Source of the DNA: Monoraphidium neglectum
Taxonomy: Eukaryota; Chlorophyta; Chlorophyceae; Sphaeropleales; Selenastraceae
NCBI RefSeq assembly: GCF_000611645.1
Contig: NW_014013494.1
Span: 2,951 to 31,601 of the forward strand
Reading direction: 5' to 3'
DNA length: 28,651 bases
Shown: positions 9,119 to 21,300 of the stretch, in pieces
Position numbering within the stretch: the first letter of the stretch is position 1
Layout: each line of letters starts with the position of its first letter
Translations under genes and position numbers: made by a program
The notes under the pieces: generated by a model
Told to the model about the DNA's origin: nothing
Seen by the model: only the letters and a program-made list of their open reading frames with translations
Databases searched by the model: none

Positions 9119-11087
9119 GCCCCGTTATTCATGGCTTCTCCCTGCCAAGAGAGCAGCTTGCTGCAAAGTCACAAAGCCATGCACCCTGCCCGTCCGCCCT
9201 CGCCCCCCAGCCGCAAGCTGCCACGGGCCGTGGCTGCGCCCGCGCTGCGCACAGCGACGGTCCGGGCCGCGCAGCTCACCTGGTGGCATGGCGCCGCCAG
9301 GGCAACGCCTGTTATTCGAGTCCAATCTGTGTTTAATCACTTGCACGCGTGCTGCCCGGCCGCGATCGCGCCCCACCGCACACGTGGTTTTACCCCGCAC
9401 CGCCCGGCACAGATGGTGCCAGATAAATCTCGCTCCTTGGCGTGGCTTGGTCTTCTGATGCCTGCCGGTCCCCAGGGACTTCACGTGAGCCATCCACAAT
9501 TGGATGAACTAGCCTCATTTGCACGTGGGCCCCCACGAATCTACCGCTGAATGGTGGCGCGCGCCGGAAGGCCCCTTTGATGCCCAATCGGCGGCCCTGT
9601 GCGAGCCCTGTTGACTCAACATGGCGCACCCGCCGGGGGGATCTGCCATGCCGCCCTACTAATCTGTCCTGCGGCTTGCCAATTCTCCATGAGGGAGTGT
9701 TGGGGGTTTTGAACGCCGCCTTGCCTAACTCATTGAGTTTGGCTTGCAAAGCAGCTCCCATCAGGTGCGTGGGGCATGTGCCAGCGGCCCGCTGGCGCGT
9801 GTCAATTGCGCACACCAGCCGTCAACTGTGCGCACCTGCCAGCGCAACCATTTGGGGCGTCTCTGCGAGGATTTGACCTTGATCTTAGTACCATCAATAA
9901 CACACATTCAACGGCACATCTGATGGACGCCGCAGGCTGCTCGACCGCTGGGCCCAGCCTGCGCGTCCGGGCCCGCCTGGCGGCCTCGAACCCCCCTTCG
10001 TGGCACGCCCCTGCCCCCACACTTTGCCACCTTGAGCCCGAGCTAGCTTCTTCCAGAGGGTGCGCATCTGCATCGCTTGGCCCCTCCTTTCCCTTGGCGC
10101 GCATGCGGGTCGCTGTTCCGCACCGCAGCGACTATTGCACATTGCTATCAATTGGCGTTCTCATGGGCGGCGGCACGTGAGCATTGCAGTCGCAGCACCC
10201 GTGCCCCTGCTGTCTCTCAGCCTGCAAGTGTCAACTGCAGTAGCAGCTACTACCCCTCACCCGCAGCATAATGGGTCCCTGTGGCATCGTCGCTGCGGGC
10301 CCTGCGCGCGTCGTTCGGGGCGCGTGCACAACTACTCATCTGGCCTGTGCACTTTGCACAGCAGCCGAATCTGCTGGCACCTGACTGTCCGATTTCGCGG
10401 GTCACCTGCATTTTGCAAGGTTGCTTCGCCGCACTTGCCCCACCCCCCGCCCTAGCCTCCCCAGCGCAGAGGACTTTGCCGGGGCTCTCATCAGCGGCCC
10501 CCTGACATTGCCGTGGCCCCTCTTAAGACAATTCGCAGAGCAGTCAAGCACCACAGGTGGCACTTTGCCGACCCAACCTGCGCTGTTCACGCTTCTTCAA
10601 TTGGAAAGACCTGGTGCCGGCGTCTTGATGCGGGCAGTGAGGGTGCCTCGATTGCTGGGGCTGTTTGCGAAGGTGACGCGCCTGCACCGCCCGCGCGGCT
10701 GCGTCTCTCAATCTTGCGCAGAATTGCTGGCCTCTTCCCGCACAACTCCGCGGTGTTTGTGCTTCCCAATGGTCCGCGCTTGGCCAACCCTGCTGCCTGC
10801 CGCAGCTTCAGGCCACTGGACACCTCATCCTGTGGGCATGCCCCAACGCGTCAATGCTCCATTCCAGACGCAACGGCCCTTTTCCTTTGCTGATGAGGCT
10901 TTCTTCGATAGACTTGCTGGTTGCCCACACGCATATTCAGATCCTGAGCCACTCAACTGCCACCAACCTTCAGCGTGCGCTTTTGGCTTGAGAGCGCTCC
11001 AATATCAAGCGCCTAACAGCGCGCCTCCGCGCCGCCTGCTTGTTGAGTGTACTACGCTCCGCATGCGCTGTCTCATCAAGAATGGGA

Positions 11088-11088
<1 letters not shown>
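9119..11088. other. Gene-poor stretch after paralogue B
   Basis: No recognisable gene. The first few hundred bases should include the 3' UTR of paralogue B, but I found no TGTAA there. A + strand frame is open from about 10421 to the (TG)n tract at 11089 (some 220 codons before the repeat), with mixed composition such as AEDFAGALISGPLTLPWPLL. It has no family match and a competing frame (10513-10893), so I do not call it a gene. Confidence 0.4.

Positions 11089-11158
<70 letters not shown>
11089..11158. repeat. (TG)n microsatellite, left of the gap
   Basis: Perfect TG run of 35 units ending at the first N. Confidence 0.98.
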
Positions 11159-11930
11159 NNNNNNNNNNNNNNNNNNNNNNNNNNNNNNNNNNNNNNNNNN
11201 NNNNNNNNNNNNNNNNNNNNNNNNNNNNNNNNNNNNNNNNNNNNNNNNNNNNNNNNNNNNNNNNNNNNNNNNNNNNNNNNNNNNNNNNNNNNNNNNNNNN
11301 NNNNNNNNNNNNNNNNNNNNNNNNNNNNNNNNNNNNNNNNNNNNNNNNNNNNNNNNNNNNNNNNNNNNNNNNNNNNNNNNNNNNNNNNNNNNNNNNNNNN
11401 NNNNNNNNNNNNNNNNNNNNNNNNNNNNNNNNNNNNNNNNNNNNNNNNNNNNNNNNNNNNNNNNNNNNNNNNNNNNNNNNNNNNNNNNNNNNNNNNNNNN
11501 NNNNNNNNNNNNNNNNNNNNNNNNNNNNNNNNNNNNNNNNNNNNNNNNNNNNNNNNNNNNNNNNNNNNNNNNNNNNNNNNNNNNNNNNNNNNNNNNNNNN
11601 NNNNNNNNNNNNNNNNNNNNNNNNNNNNNNNNNNNNNNNNNNNNNNNNNNNNNNNNNNNNNNNNNNNNNNNNNNNNNNNNNNNNNNNNNNNNNNNNNNNN
11701 NNNNNNNNNNNNNNNNNNNNNNNNNNNNNNNNNNNNNNNNNNNNNNNNNNNNNNNNNNNNNNNNNNNNNNNNNNNNNNNNNNNNNNNNNNNNNNNNNNNN
11801 NNNNNNNNNNNNNNNNNNNNNNNNNNNNNNNNNNNNNNNNNNNNNNNNNNNNNNNNNNNNNNNNNNNNNNNNNNNNNNNNNNNNNNNNNNNNNNNNNNNN
11901 NNNNNNNNNNNNNNNNNNNNNNNNNNNNNN
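11159..11930. other. Assembly gap (772 N)
   Basis: Unsequenced positions with (TG)n on both sides in the same phase and orientation. The gap is therefore probably a long TG array that could not be assembled, and its true length is unknown. Open frames spanning the Ns are artefacts. Confidence 0.98.

Positions 11931-12008
<78 letters not shown>
11931..12008. repeat. (TG)n microsatellite, right of the gap
   Basis: Perfect TG run of 39 units directly after the last N, continuing the repeat seen before the gap. Confidence 0.98.
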
Positions 12009-12011
<3 letters not shown>

Positions 12012-13478
12012 GGGGGGCTTGCTGCGTCGGTGCGTTCATCCGGCCTTCACCTGTGGCCAATGAGCCATTCATCTGTTATGCTGGCCGCGTTTTGGTGTCC
12101 CCCAGCCCATGCATCGAACCCAGGTGGCATTGCAGTTTGGGCCTCATTATGCACTGTTCTGGGAAGGTGGAGTCTGGGCCTCCACCTATGCACGGGCCGT
12201 ACTGCATGCATGCGCCCTAGACGGCATGTTTCGCCTTGGTCTGCACAAATGTTCCCGACAGCGTGCGCCCAGTCAGCGGCGTGCACCTATGATTTTGCAC
12301 TCGCTGCACTGCTCTCCCTGCCACCAGGCAACTTGCAACACCCTACGCCCCTGACACCGACTAAAGTCCCTGTGACTTGATCACTGCAGACCCTGCAGCC
12401 CAATGGTGCGCCTGCGCAGTCCTACGTTTCCCAGCGCATACCCCAATTGCCAACACGTGTCTTGCTGCCTGTGAAGTAACAGTAGACTTGAGTGTACCCG
12501 CCCGTGCCGTAGCCACCACCCGTACCTCACCAGCGCCAAGCTGTGCTGATCTCTTGGGCCTGGATGAACCGGTGGGAGTACTTTACAGCTCAACCCTATA
12601 ACAGTCCCAGATTTGGCAACAACGTTTTGTGATGTGTCAGATGACACACGATGATGTCACAAGAGGGCCCCCGTCATGTCCAGGGGACAGCTATAGGGTT
12701 CATGACAAACAAGCAGGCCACAGCAAAAGAGACTCCCTAGAGGAACTCAAGCGGTGCAAGGCAGAGTATGGTATAAGTAAAAGGAGTTTTGGACACGCGG
12801 CCATTGCGGCACCCATGCGATCCACTGGGATAGCGCCACCCGGGGCTACCCAGGATGCGTGGCGCCCTCCTGACAGGGAACAAGGGTCGCTGCAACTGTG
12901 TAGATGTTTGGGTGCTTGGGGGCGCCACAGTGGGATTGCAAATTGTACTGTATGTTATGATATTGCAGGTTGTACATGCATTTGGTAGGTGACTGCAACT
13001 GTGATTGGACACGCGCAATTCTCCTATGTCGGCGCGTCGAACGCTGCGCCTCACAAGAGGCACGGCGTGCCGCGCCGGTGCCTGCAGAAATTCAGCAGCA
13101 AGCCGGCATTTGACAGGCTGCAACGACGGGCAGCTTCGTGACGCGGCGGTGGCCGTCACTGGGCGTTTATTGAGATTGAGTATTTGTTGACGCAATTGCG
13201 TACAGTGTATGTCGTTGAGCGGCAATCCGCAAACAAAGACTGCAATTTTCATCCACAGGTGGCGGTCGCAAGTCAAGGGGCCACTCAAAGCGCCATTCGC
13301 CAGTCGGCGGGCACTCCCGACTGACGCCTGGTGGGAATCTGGCCAGCCGAGCATCGGCGGCAACAAGCAACGCAAGGCGTGCTCAATCGATGCAATAAAG
13401 GAGGCAACGGCCGGCACATGTACACAAGACGCGCAGCAAGCAGCGCCGGCGCCTCCGAATCGTGTGAGATGTAAGACA
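12009..13478. other. Intergenic sequence and likely 3' UTR of the - strand gene
   Basis: No convincing gene on either strand. The right part (about 12580-13478) is probably the long 3' UTR of the gene ending at 13479. The - strand frame at 12737-13729 overlaps that coding exon in another frame and ends in low-complexity sequence, so I treat it as a shadow. Confidence 0.45.
12583..12587 (-). terminator. Putative TGTAA polyadenylation signal
   Basis: TTACA on the + strand, that is TGTAA on the - strand, about 890 bases beyond the stop at 13479. It is the first such motif I find downstream of that gene. A 3' UTR this long is plausible for a chlorophycean but not proven. Confidence 0.35.
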
Positions 13479-16400
13479 TCAATTGGTCCTGAGGCCGTCC
13501 AAGCGCGCCGCACCGAAGCGGACCCCGCCGCCGCCACGAGGCCGTTGCTGCTGCTGCGTTGCGGCCCCTGCCTGCCGCCGCCGGCCAGGCCCTCCTGCAT
13601 CCTTTCTCGGGGAGCCCGCGGCGCCGGGCGAGGGCTGCGGCGGCGGCGAGGGCTGGGCGTCCGAGGCGGGCGCCCCCGGTCGCAGCAGCGCGATAAACCG
13701 ATCCAGCCCAGCGAAGCGCCCCGCAGCACCCCGGCCCCGCAGCACCCCCGCGGGCGCGGACCCCTCTGGCAGCGGGAGCGGGAGCGGGAGCGGCGGCGGC
13801 GCGGCGGTGTGCGGCCGGAAGGCGCTCGTCGGGCGGCGCAGCTGCGCGCGGGCCGCGGTGCTGACGCCGCGCGGGCTGTCGGTGTACGAGCAGACCCCTC
13901 GGGCTGACAGGGTCAAAGAGGCGGGCGAGGTGGGGCGTGGCTGGGCCTGCTGCTGGCGCTTAGGCTGCAATCTGAGCTGAGGTGGGCCGCCCAGCAGGTT
14001 GACTGCGGCGGGAAGCTGAGCAGCTGCTGGGTGCTGCTCGCTGGCAGGGGCGATGGTGCCACGCGCCGCGGCCGCTGCAGCGACGCGGGCGGGGGCCTGG
14101 GGGCTGCCGCGGCGGCCGGCCGCCGCCGCAATGGCGGAGCGGACGGCGCGCGGCTTGGGTGAGGCGCCGCCGTGACCGCGGCCGGGAGGGCTGCGGCGCG
14201 CGATGTGCAAGTCCGGCGCAACGGCCGCGCTGCGGCCGCGGCCGCGGCCGCCGGCGCCCGCCCGGGCCTCAGCGACCCTCCCCAGCCGGTCGCACGCGGC
14301 CGTCCCCACGATTGCTCCGCCGCTGGCGCCGCCCTGATGCCCCTGACTGACCAGGGGCATGCTCGCAAGCAGCTGCTCACGACATGATGACACGACAGCG
14401 GTCTGCTGCTGCCCCTCTTCATCCTCAAAGCTCTCCAGCTGCTTGACTCCCATTTGCTGTCCTCCGAATTGCTGCTGAGGGAGTGATGCATCTGAGCCCC
14501 GCCTCGCTGCCGAGCTGCAATCGAGGCCGGCCGCACCAGGAGCGTAGCTGTCGCCGCCGTGATTGTCGAATGCAGGCTCTTCCATGCCGTACAGGGTCGG
14601 CGGCATGAGCGGCTGCTGCTGCTGCCCATGCTGCTCCGCCTTGCGCTGCTGCAGTCGACGTGGCGGCGGCTTCTGGCACACAAGCTGTTCAGGAGGCGGC
14701 GGCGAGCGCGGCGGCTTCAGCGGCGGCGCGTCGGGAGGTGCCGGCGCTTGCGGCGGGAGCGGGAGGGATATCGAGTCTGCCGTGCCCATCGTGTCGGCGC
14801 GCTGGACGATGGATGCAGATTGCGAGGCCTGCAGGGCAGGGGGCGCCAGATCCGCGCCCTGAGGGCCACTGCTGCGTGCGGTTGAGCGGGTGGGTGAGGG
14901 GCGCAGGCTCGTTTGCGGAGGCTCTTGCTGGGGTTTGTCTTTCCCGCTACCCAATTCAAAGGGCATCAAGCTAGGCAGGGAGCAGACGAGTTGCATTTGC
15001 GCATTCGCCAGCCTCCCCGCTGATGCTCCGTCTGACCCACACACCTGGTGGTTGCGGCATCCGGGAATGGCAGCTGCGCCGCACGCGCAAACGCGTGCCA
15101 GGGCGCCTCCGGCCGCTGCGACAGCAGCTCCACAGGCAGGCAGCGCCGCTCGCAGGCCCCCTGCGGGCTCGCCGCCGGCGCCCGCGCCGCTTGGCGCTCC
15201 TCGTCTTGGGAAGACGGCGGGGACGCCGGCAACGGCGGCTTCGGCCTCGCAGCCGATGGCGGCGGCAGCGACGCCCTGCCCGTGACCGCTTCATGGTGCG
15301 GCGACGCCGTCGGCGTCCGCTGGCTGGGGGAGGCGCGAGGCGAAGAAGCCCGCGACGGCGTGGGCGGCGCAGACGCCGCGGACGCGGGTGCGGGCGCGCC
15401 GGTCGCCCTTGAAACGCGCAGCTCAGGGGCAGTGATGGGCACAGCACTGGGTTTCGCGCCGGCGCCCTCCTCAGGTCCGGGCGAGGCCTGGCCCTTCAGC
15501 GCTGCCCGTGGGCGCGCCAGTGTCTGCGCCTGCGCCTCTGCGTTGCAGCCAACGGTCAGCGCCGGCCGAGGCAGCGGTAGGGGTGGCGGCGCGGACAAAG
15601 CGCGCGCCGGCGCCGCCGTGGGCGCCGCGTCGCGCAGGTTGGGAAAGGCGGCGCTGTCTGCCTTGTAATCTTGGCATCGCAGGGCTTGCAGCCAAAGCTC
15701 CACGTCTCCTGCCGCCCCATCCTCATCACCCAGAACCCGCCGCACGCCCCTGCTCGGCGCGTCCGCTGTCGCTCTGCGCGCAAACCACCCCGCCCACGCC
15801 GCCTGTGATGCACTGCCACTACCGCCGCAGCTGGCGCTGCCGCCGCTGCTCGCGCCGCCACTGCTTGCACTGCCGCAGCTCAGTTCAAGGGATGCCACCT
15901 CCACCGCCCCTCCGGGCGGAGCCCCGACCAACAGCTGCGCCTGAGGGCGGGGCGACCCCCAGGACGGCGGCGACGGTGGCCACGCAGCACTGCCCCGCGG
16001 CGACGTCGCGAGCGGCCGCTCACGCCCGTCCCAGCCGCCCAGAGTGCGGGCGCTTGCAGAGGGCGCGCTTGGGCTGCGCCTGCGCGAGGACGGAGCGGCC
16101 AGGGGGCCCTCTGATACGAGCTCGGGCGACAGGCATTTCTGAAGTCCGTCCGTGACCGGCGGCAGCTGCGTCCCGTGCAGCGCTGCAGCCGGCAAAGGAT
16201 GCCTCACCGGCGTGCCCGCCGCCGCCGGCGCTGCGCCTGGTGGGCCGCCCTGCTGCTGCGGCTGCTGCGGCGAAGGGCTGACGGGGCAGGCTTCTGCGCT
16301 GTCCGCCCCACAAACGCGCTGAAGGGACGAGGGCAACGGCGGCTCCTGTTGCTGCTGCTGCCAATTCAGTGTTGCCAGAGCTGCAATATCAAGCCCCTCA

Positions 16401-17266
16401 CAAACCGCGGTCTGGCAGCTGTGCCCACTTCCAGGTTGGAAAGATCCCTTGGGCGACGCTGGAGATGAAAAGGAATGTCCGTCGGGATTGAGAAGTGCTA
16501 ACTGGATCGCCGCCTCGATTGGCGCCGGCGTTGGCCGGCGAGGGGCCGACGGTGGCACAAGCGGCGCAGTCCCCCCGGTCGCCTGGCGCTGCGGCAGGGG
16601 CGCCGGCACAGGCGGCAGCGGCGCGTCTTCGCCGACAGTCGCGTGCCAAAAGTCGCAGCTGTCAGTTGGGGCGCGTCGCGCGTCCACGACCTGCACCTCC
16701 GCCCCCGCCTGCACTGGCGTGTCCGCAGACAAGTCCGCGCCGGGCGCTGCGGCGTGTGTCGGGCCACCTGCAGACGTCTCTGGGGCGGCATGCGCCGCGG
16801 GCGCGGCGGGGGTCGCGGCCGCAGCCACCCCTTTCGCGTCGTCGTCACCCGTGTCGCCACACCCGAGCTGGACTGGCAGCAGGACCGCGTATGCAAACAC
16901 TAGCGCCAGAGTGCCGAAGATGGGCGCCCGCATAGCCAGCCACAGTAGAGCCGCGAGCACTGCCCATGCCTCTTCCAGGCTGCATGCCCCCGTCGCCGCC
17001 GCTGCCGCTTGCGCCGGCTGTCGCCGCGGCACCAGCTTTGCGGCTGGATTTGCAGGGCCGCGTGGGTACTGTGGCGCTGGGCCCGCCGGCGATTCATGCT
17101 GCAAGGCGCACTGCGCTTTGCATGCTGCGGCCTCCCTGCAAGTTCGCAGCTCCGCCGGCAACAGGCAGCATGCGAAGTACGCCCCTGCGGCCACAAGGAG
17201 CAGGGGCGAGGCGGCGCCTGCCCACAGCAGCACGCACTGCACCCGGTAGCTGTCCGACAGCTGCAT
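13479..17266 (-). CDS. Large membrane-anchored, mostly disordered protein of unknown function
   Basis: Two - strand frames join into one protein of about 1237 aa: exon 1 is 17266-15045 and exon 2 is 14970-13479, split by a 74-nt intron (CCACCAG|gtgtgt ... ctgcctag). The join restores frame within a Ser codon (residue 741). Without splicing, exon 1 runs to a TGA at 14966. ATG at 17266 is the first in-frame Met; an in-frame TGA lies just upstream. The N-terminus has a hydrophobic helix at residues 11-36, a Cys-containing loop, and a longer hydrophobic stretch at 100-134 that may be one or two helices. Everything after about residue 145 is low complexity, rich in Pro, Ala, Ser, Gly and Gln, with SP/PSP sites, a short Gln run, and a Pro-Leu repeat near the C-terminus. 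I recognise no domain. The topology suggests a small membrane anchor with a very long tail. Antisense frames over it are composition shadows. Confidence 0.65.
14971..15044 (-). other. 74-nt intron inferred between the two frames of the large - strand gene
   Basis: Donor gtgtgt at 15044 and acceptor ctag at 14971. Splicing changes the frame exactly from the upstream to the downstream open frame. It is much shorter than other introns here (200-450 nt), so a frameshift in assembly is the main alternative. Confidence 0.55.
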
Positions 17267-18330
17267 GGGCGCCTTAGCGCTGCCTTGCACGCGCCTTGCT
17301 CATGATCGGCACAGCACGCTGCCTGTCGCGGTAAATTCGATGAGAGGCGATCTATTGCGTAGAGCCCGCAGTCAGTGGCAGATTTCATGTGCTTTTAAGA
17401 GTATTCCTGTCGCGGCTTCCCTGGATGCACTTCGCATCAGGGAGCCGGTTGGAGCAGCTGCGTGCCCAAATTCAAATCGGAGTTGCGCCTTGGTGCGCTA
17501 TACTCGGCAACGACCTCCGTAGCGCATACAAACTGAAAAAATTTGTAATTGCTCGTCACGTGCTGGCCTGCCAACGCCATCGAATCAATGGTGACATCAC
17601 CGCCAGTTGAAGGGCCGAAAAGCTGCACGTGCAGCCCTGCAAGTGATGGGAGGTCTGCATGCTTGAACCTTGGGCGTTGTGAGCTGGACAGGTGTTGGTT
17701 GGACTGCTAACTAAACTGGCATTCGAGCCACTTGTGTGCTTGTGCAAGGCCAGGGGTGGGTGACATGTGCGCTTGTGCCACAAAGGAAAGCCCCTCGCTG
17801 ATGACAACCTTGCTGTTGCACGACGTCGCCAAGCACTTCCCCCACTGGACTCCGCATACCAAAGCGATCCCAAATCATTCAGGGGATTATAGGAGATGAA
17901 ATACAGAGAGCTGCTGCTTGCTGCTGAAGCAGATCAAGACATGTTCAGGACAGTGGCGTTTGAATTGGGACAGTAACCTTGTTGTATGTTGGCATGAGCA
18001 CAGCCCACTGCCTGGGCGTGACCATTTGCATGCGTTGTGAGAGTGGTGCAGATGCGAATTGCCTGGTAGATAACGCACATTGAACCAGACCTTTGACCAC
18101 TGCTGGAACTGTGCGACGACGCAGAGACGCACAGCTGCAGACTCAGGGACAAACAATTGCCGAAGGCTTGGCAAAGTGCGCACCCGTCTGCCAAGTAATT
18201 CATTGCAGGATGCATGGAGCCAACCAGCCAAACTGAAACCCAGCCGCAGGCGACCTGAATCCGAAAGCCAAGAAACACAACGAGACGCGGCAGCGTGAGG
18301 CATGCCACAGCTGGCTGGCTGCAGAATGCC
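17267..18330. other. Region between IVD and the large - strand gene
   Basis: This should contain the 3' UTR of the IVD gene and the promoter and 5' UTR of the downstream - strand gene. No TGTAA on the - strand was found here, so the IVD transcript end is not located. Short open frames show nothing recognisable. Confidence 0.45.
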
Positions 18331-21300
18331 TCACTGCTCCGCCTCCTTGAAGAGCTCCCGCCCAATCAGCATGCGCCGTATCTCAGACGTGCCTGTCAAC
18401 GGGGCGCGGCGGATGGAGGTGGGCATACGCAGCGCCCCGCAGCAGGGACAGAGGGGGTTGGCCGCATGTTCGCAATCAGCACCGCGGGCGCCACGCGAGG
18501 CAACTTGCAACAGCGTGCAGGCTGCAAGACCATCCCCTCCTACCAGCCCCACCGGCCCCCCGCCAGCCCCCACCAGCCAACACAACGCCCTGCCAGCCCC
18601 GACCAAGCCCTGCCAGCCCGCGCCAGCCCCGACCGTCCCCACCTGCCCCAATCTCATAGAGCTTTGCATCCCGCAGCAACCGACCAGTGGGATAATCGTT
18701 GACGTAGCCGTTGCCACCAAGCACCTGGCACGGCCGTGGGCACACATGCACGCGCTCATGAGAGTGTGTATGTGTATATGCACGTGCGTACGTGTGCATG
18801 TGTGGTATTTGTGCGCACGTGCATGCACGCACGCAATGGGGGCTTGTCGGTGTGCGTTGCGCGGCCTGCTGAGTCGCTTCCTAGATTAAGCCCTGGTCAC
18901 CCATACGCCCTCCCAGACTCACACCTGTATAGCATCAAGCGCAACCTGGGTCGCACGTTCCGCGTTGAAGAGAATCACAGCTGCACAGTCCTTGCGGTTG
19001 GCGCGGCCAGCGTCGGCATCATGCGCCACTGCAGACACGTATGCCCTGCAGGCCCCCGTAGCTGCGTACATGTCGGCCAGCTTGCCTGCGACCAACTTTT
19101 GATGGTTGAGGATTTTGCAACAGAAGGTCAAAGCCTGTCAGCAAGGTGCAAGGCAAACCAAGAGGTTGGCCAGCATTCAAGCAAGTAGACAGGTGGGTGG
19201 AGGGGGGCGCTTAGCGAGGAGGGCTGCAGCTAGCGCAGCGCAGCGCAGCGCGCCCGCGTGCGTGCGTGCGTGCGTGTGTGTGAGCGCGTGTGTGTATGTG
19301 TGTTCTCAGCCACGGCGCGACAAACAGATGGCAAGCTTTCATGTTCAAGCTTGGATGCGTGCACCTAAACATTACCGCCGTCTCCATTGCAACTGCATCG
19401 CAACACTCGCCTCCCAGGAATCCCGTCATGTGCCACCCACCTTCTCCCCAACGGCCCCGTCCTCCCGCGCCACATCCCCCATCTCTCTCAAACAACAGAG
19501 ACAGCGCGCTCACACCTGGAACTGGCCGATGGGTGTGCCAAACTGCTTGCGCTGCGTGGAGTATGGCACGGCCACGTCCAGCGCCGCCTGCATCAGCCCC
19601 ACCGGGCCTGCTGCCAGGACCAGCCGCTCGTAATCCAGGCCGCTCATGAGCACCTGTGCGTGTTGAGGTGGTGGCGCGGCGCATCGTGGAGCGGCAAAGG
19701 CGGGAGCACGGGGATCGGCAGCGGCGGGCTCCTGCGTCAAAGCAACAGTGAGCAACGCGGGCAGCTCGTTGCCATGGTCTGGTGTGACAGCCGTCCCACG
19801 GACTGCACACGCGCGCCGCGCCGCTCACACTTGCCTCCTGGTCCCCCTCCGTATCGTGACTGGCCCGCGCGCGTCTAATGGGTTCACCTTGACGCCGTTG
19901 TTCTCACCGCCGAGCACGTTCTCTGCCGGAACCTGCGGGGTTGGGGTGCGCAAGCGGGGGCGCGCACTTCCGTGTTGCAAGTCCGCACAGCTGGGGTGCA
20001 GCCGCGTTATATGGCACCACACCACCTCGGCTTGGCGCAGCAGTTGCTGCACAAGGCGGCCTACAGCATTCAAAAAATTACCTCGTGCCACGCACATCTC
20101 GGCATCCTCGCGCTGGCGCGACTTTTGGCCTCGCAAGCCCCCGCTGTGCAAGTGCCCTGCTGCTGCCCCTGCAACGGCACGTTCGCCACTGCAACGGCAT
20201 GTCTTACCTCAACCTCTTCCTCAACACACAACTCCCAAACTCCCACCCAATCCTATGGGCAGCTCGTTAGCCACACACACAAACACGCACACACACATGC
20301 ACACAAGCACGCGCGCGCGTGTACACATAAAGAGACACATGCACACTCGTGCCCTCACCTCGCAGTCCTCAAACACCAGCTCGCAGGTGTCACTGCCCCG
20401 CATGCCCAGCTTGTCCAGCTTCTGGGCGGTGCTGAAGCCCTGGAGGGCGGGCGGTCAGGGGCAAGGATGGACAGACAGACACTTGGGTGCGCACGCGGAA
20501 GATGTTGCAATGGGCATACAGCTTCACAGCGCGCATCGGCACACCCAGCCCCACCGACGCCCATCGACAGTCGGAGCGTGCCAGCCGCAGCTAGCTGGCC
20601 CATTGTATGTTGCTAAGACCGTAGCAGAGGCCACTTGGTGTTTAGGGGTTGCACCGCCCCCATCCCCCCTTTGTCACCTTCATCCCTTTCTCCACGATGA
20701 AGGCCGTGATTCCATGCGGCCCCTTCTCGGGCGCAGTCTTGGCGTACACGATCAGCGTGCTGGCCTGGCGGGGGCGGCGAACGTGGTCGGCAGGAACTAG
20801 GGTTCGCGCCTCCCAGGGGCTTTTAGATGCACAAAACGCCCGCTATCCGTGCCCTGCAGTCAGCGGTTTGAGCATGCTGTTAAACATCTTCACCATGTTT
20901 TAGAGGGGGGCCAACCTTGCCAGCGCGCGCTGTGCACTACCTTTCGCGCGACAACGAGATCGCCCGCGTGCCGGCCGCGCGTATGTACGCACCCGCGGCC
21001 CGTTGGTGCACCAGGCCTTGTTGCCGTTCAGGATGAAGCGGTCGCCCCTCTTCTCCGCGCGCGTGGACATGCTCACGGCGTCAGAGCCTGAGCCAGGCTC
21101 GCTGATCGACAGCGCCCCGATGGCCTCGCCTGGCGGGTAGCAGATGGATCAGGGGTCCTGGTGTTCAGGCCAATAGGAGCACCCAAGACATTGGACCTTA
21201 AGGCTTTACAAGTGGGCTCCTGGCACCCCCTCTATTTGTCATACCACCTTTCACCACCACCTTTGACCACAAGATTTTTGACATTGAGGCGATGAGCGGC

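Noticed and set aside
12105..12125. Second T-loop-like motif (ATCGAACCC on + strand)
   Set aside because: Its flanks do not pair as a T stem, and no tRNA body is found on the - strand.
10421..12220. 599-codon + strand frame and - strand frames through the N gap
   Set aside because: They are held open by Ns and the TG/CA repeats (Cys-Val or Thr-His dipeptide repeats), so they are not evidence of coding sequence.
12737..13729. - strand frame of 330 codons
   Set aside because: It overlaps the coding exon ending at 13479 in another frame and continues into likely 3' UTR, with no protein-like pattern.
16449..17249. + strand frame of 266 codons opposite the large - strand gene
   Set aside because: It lies fully antisense to a much longer continuous frame and has only Ala/Gly/Arg composition, as expected for the complement of GC-rich coding DNA.
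18736..18889. Frames with His/Thr/Arg or Cys/Val repeats within IVD introns
   Set aside because: They are translations of TG/CA and CGTG simple repeats and lie inside introns defined by the conserved IVD exons.
19510..20403. Calling the enzyme a generic short- or medium-chain acyl-CoA dehydrogenase
   Set aside because: The catalytic Glu in [13 protein letters not shown] together with Ala at the usual base position (IGAGT) is specific to isovaleryl-CoA dehydrogenase.
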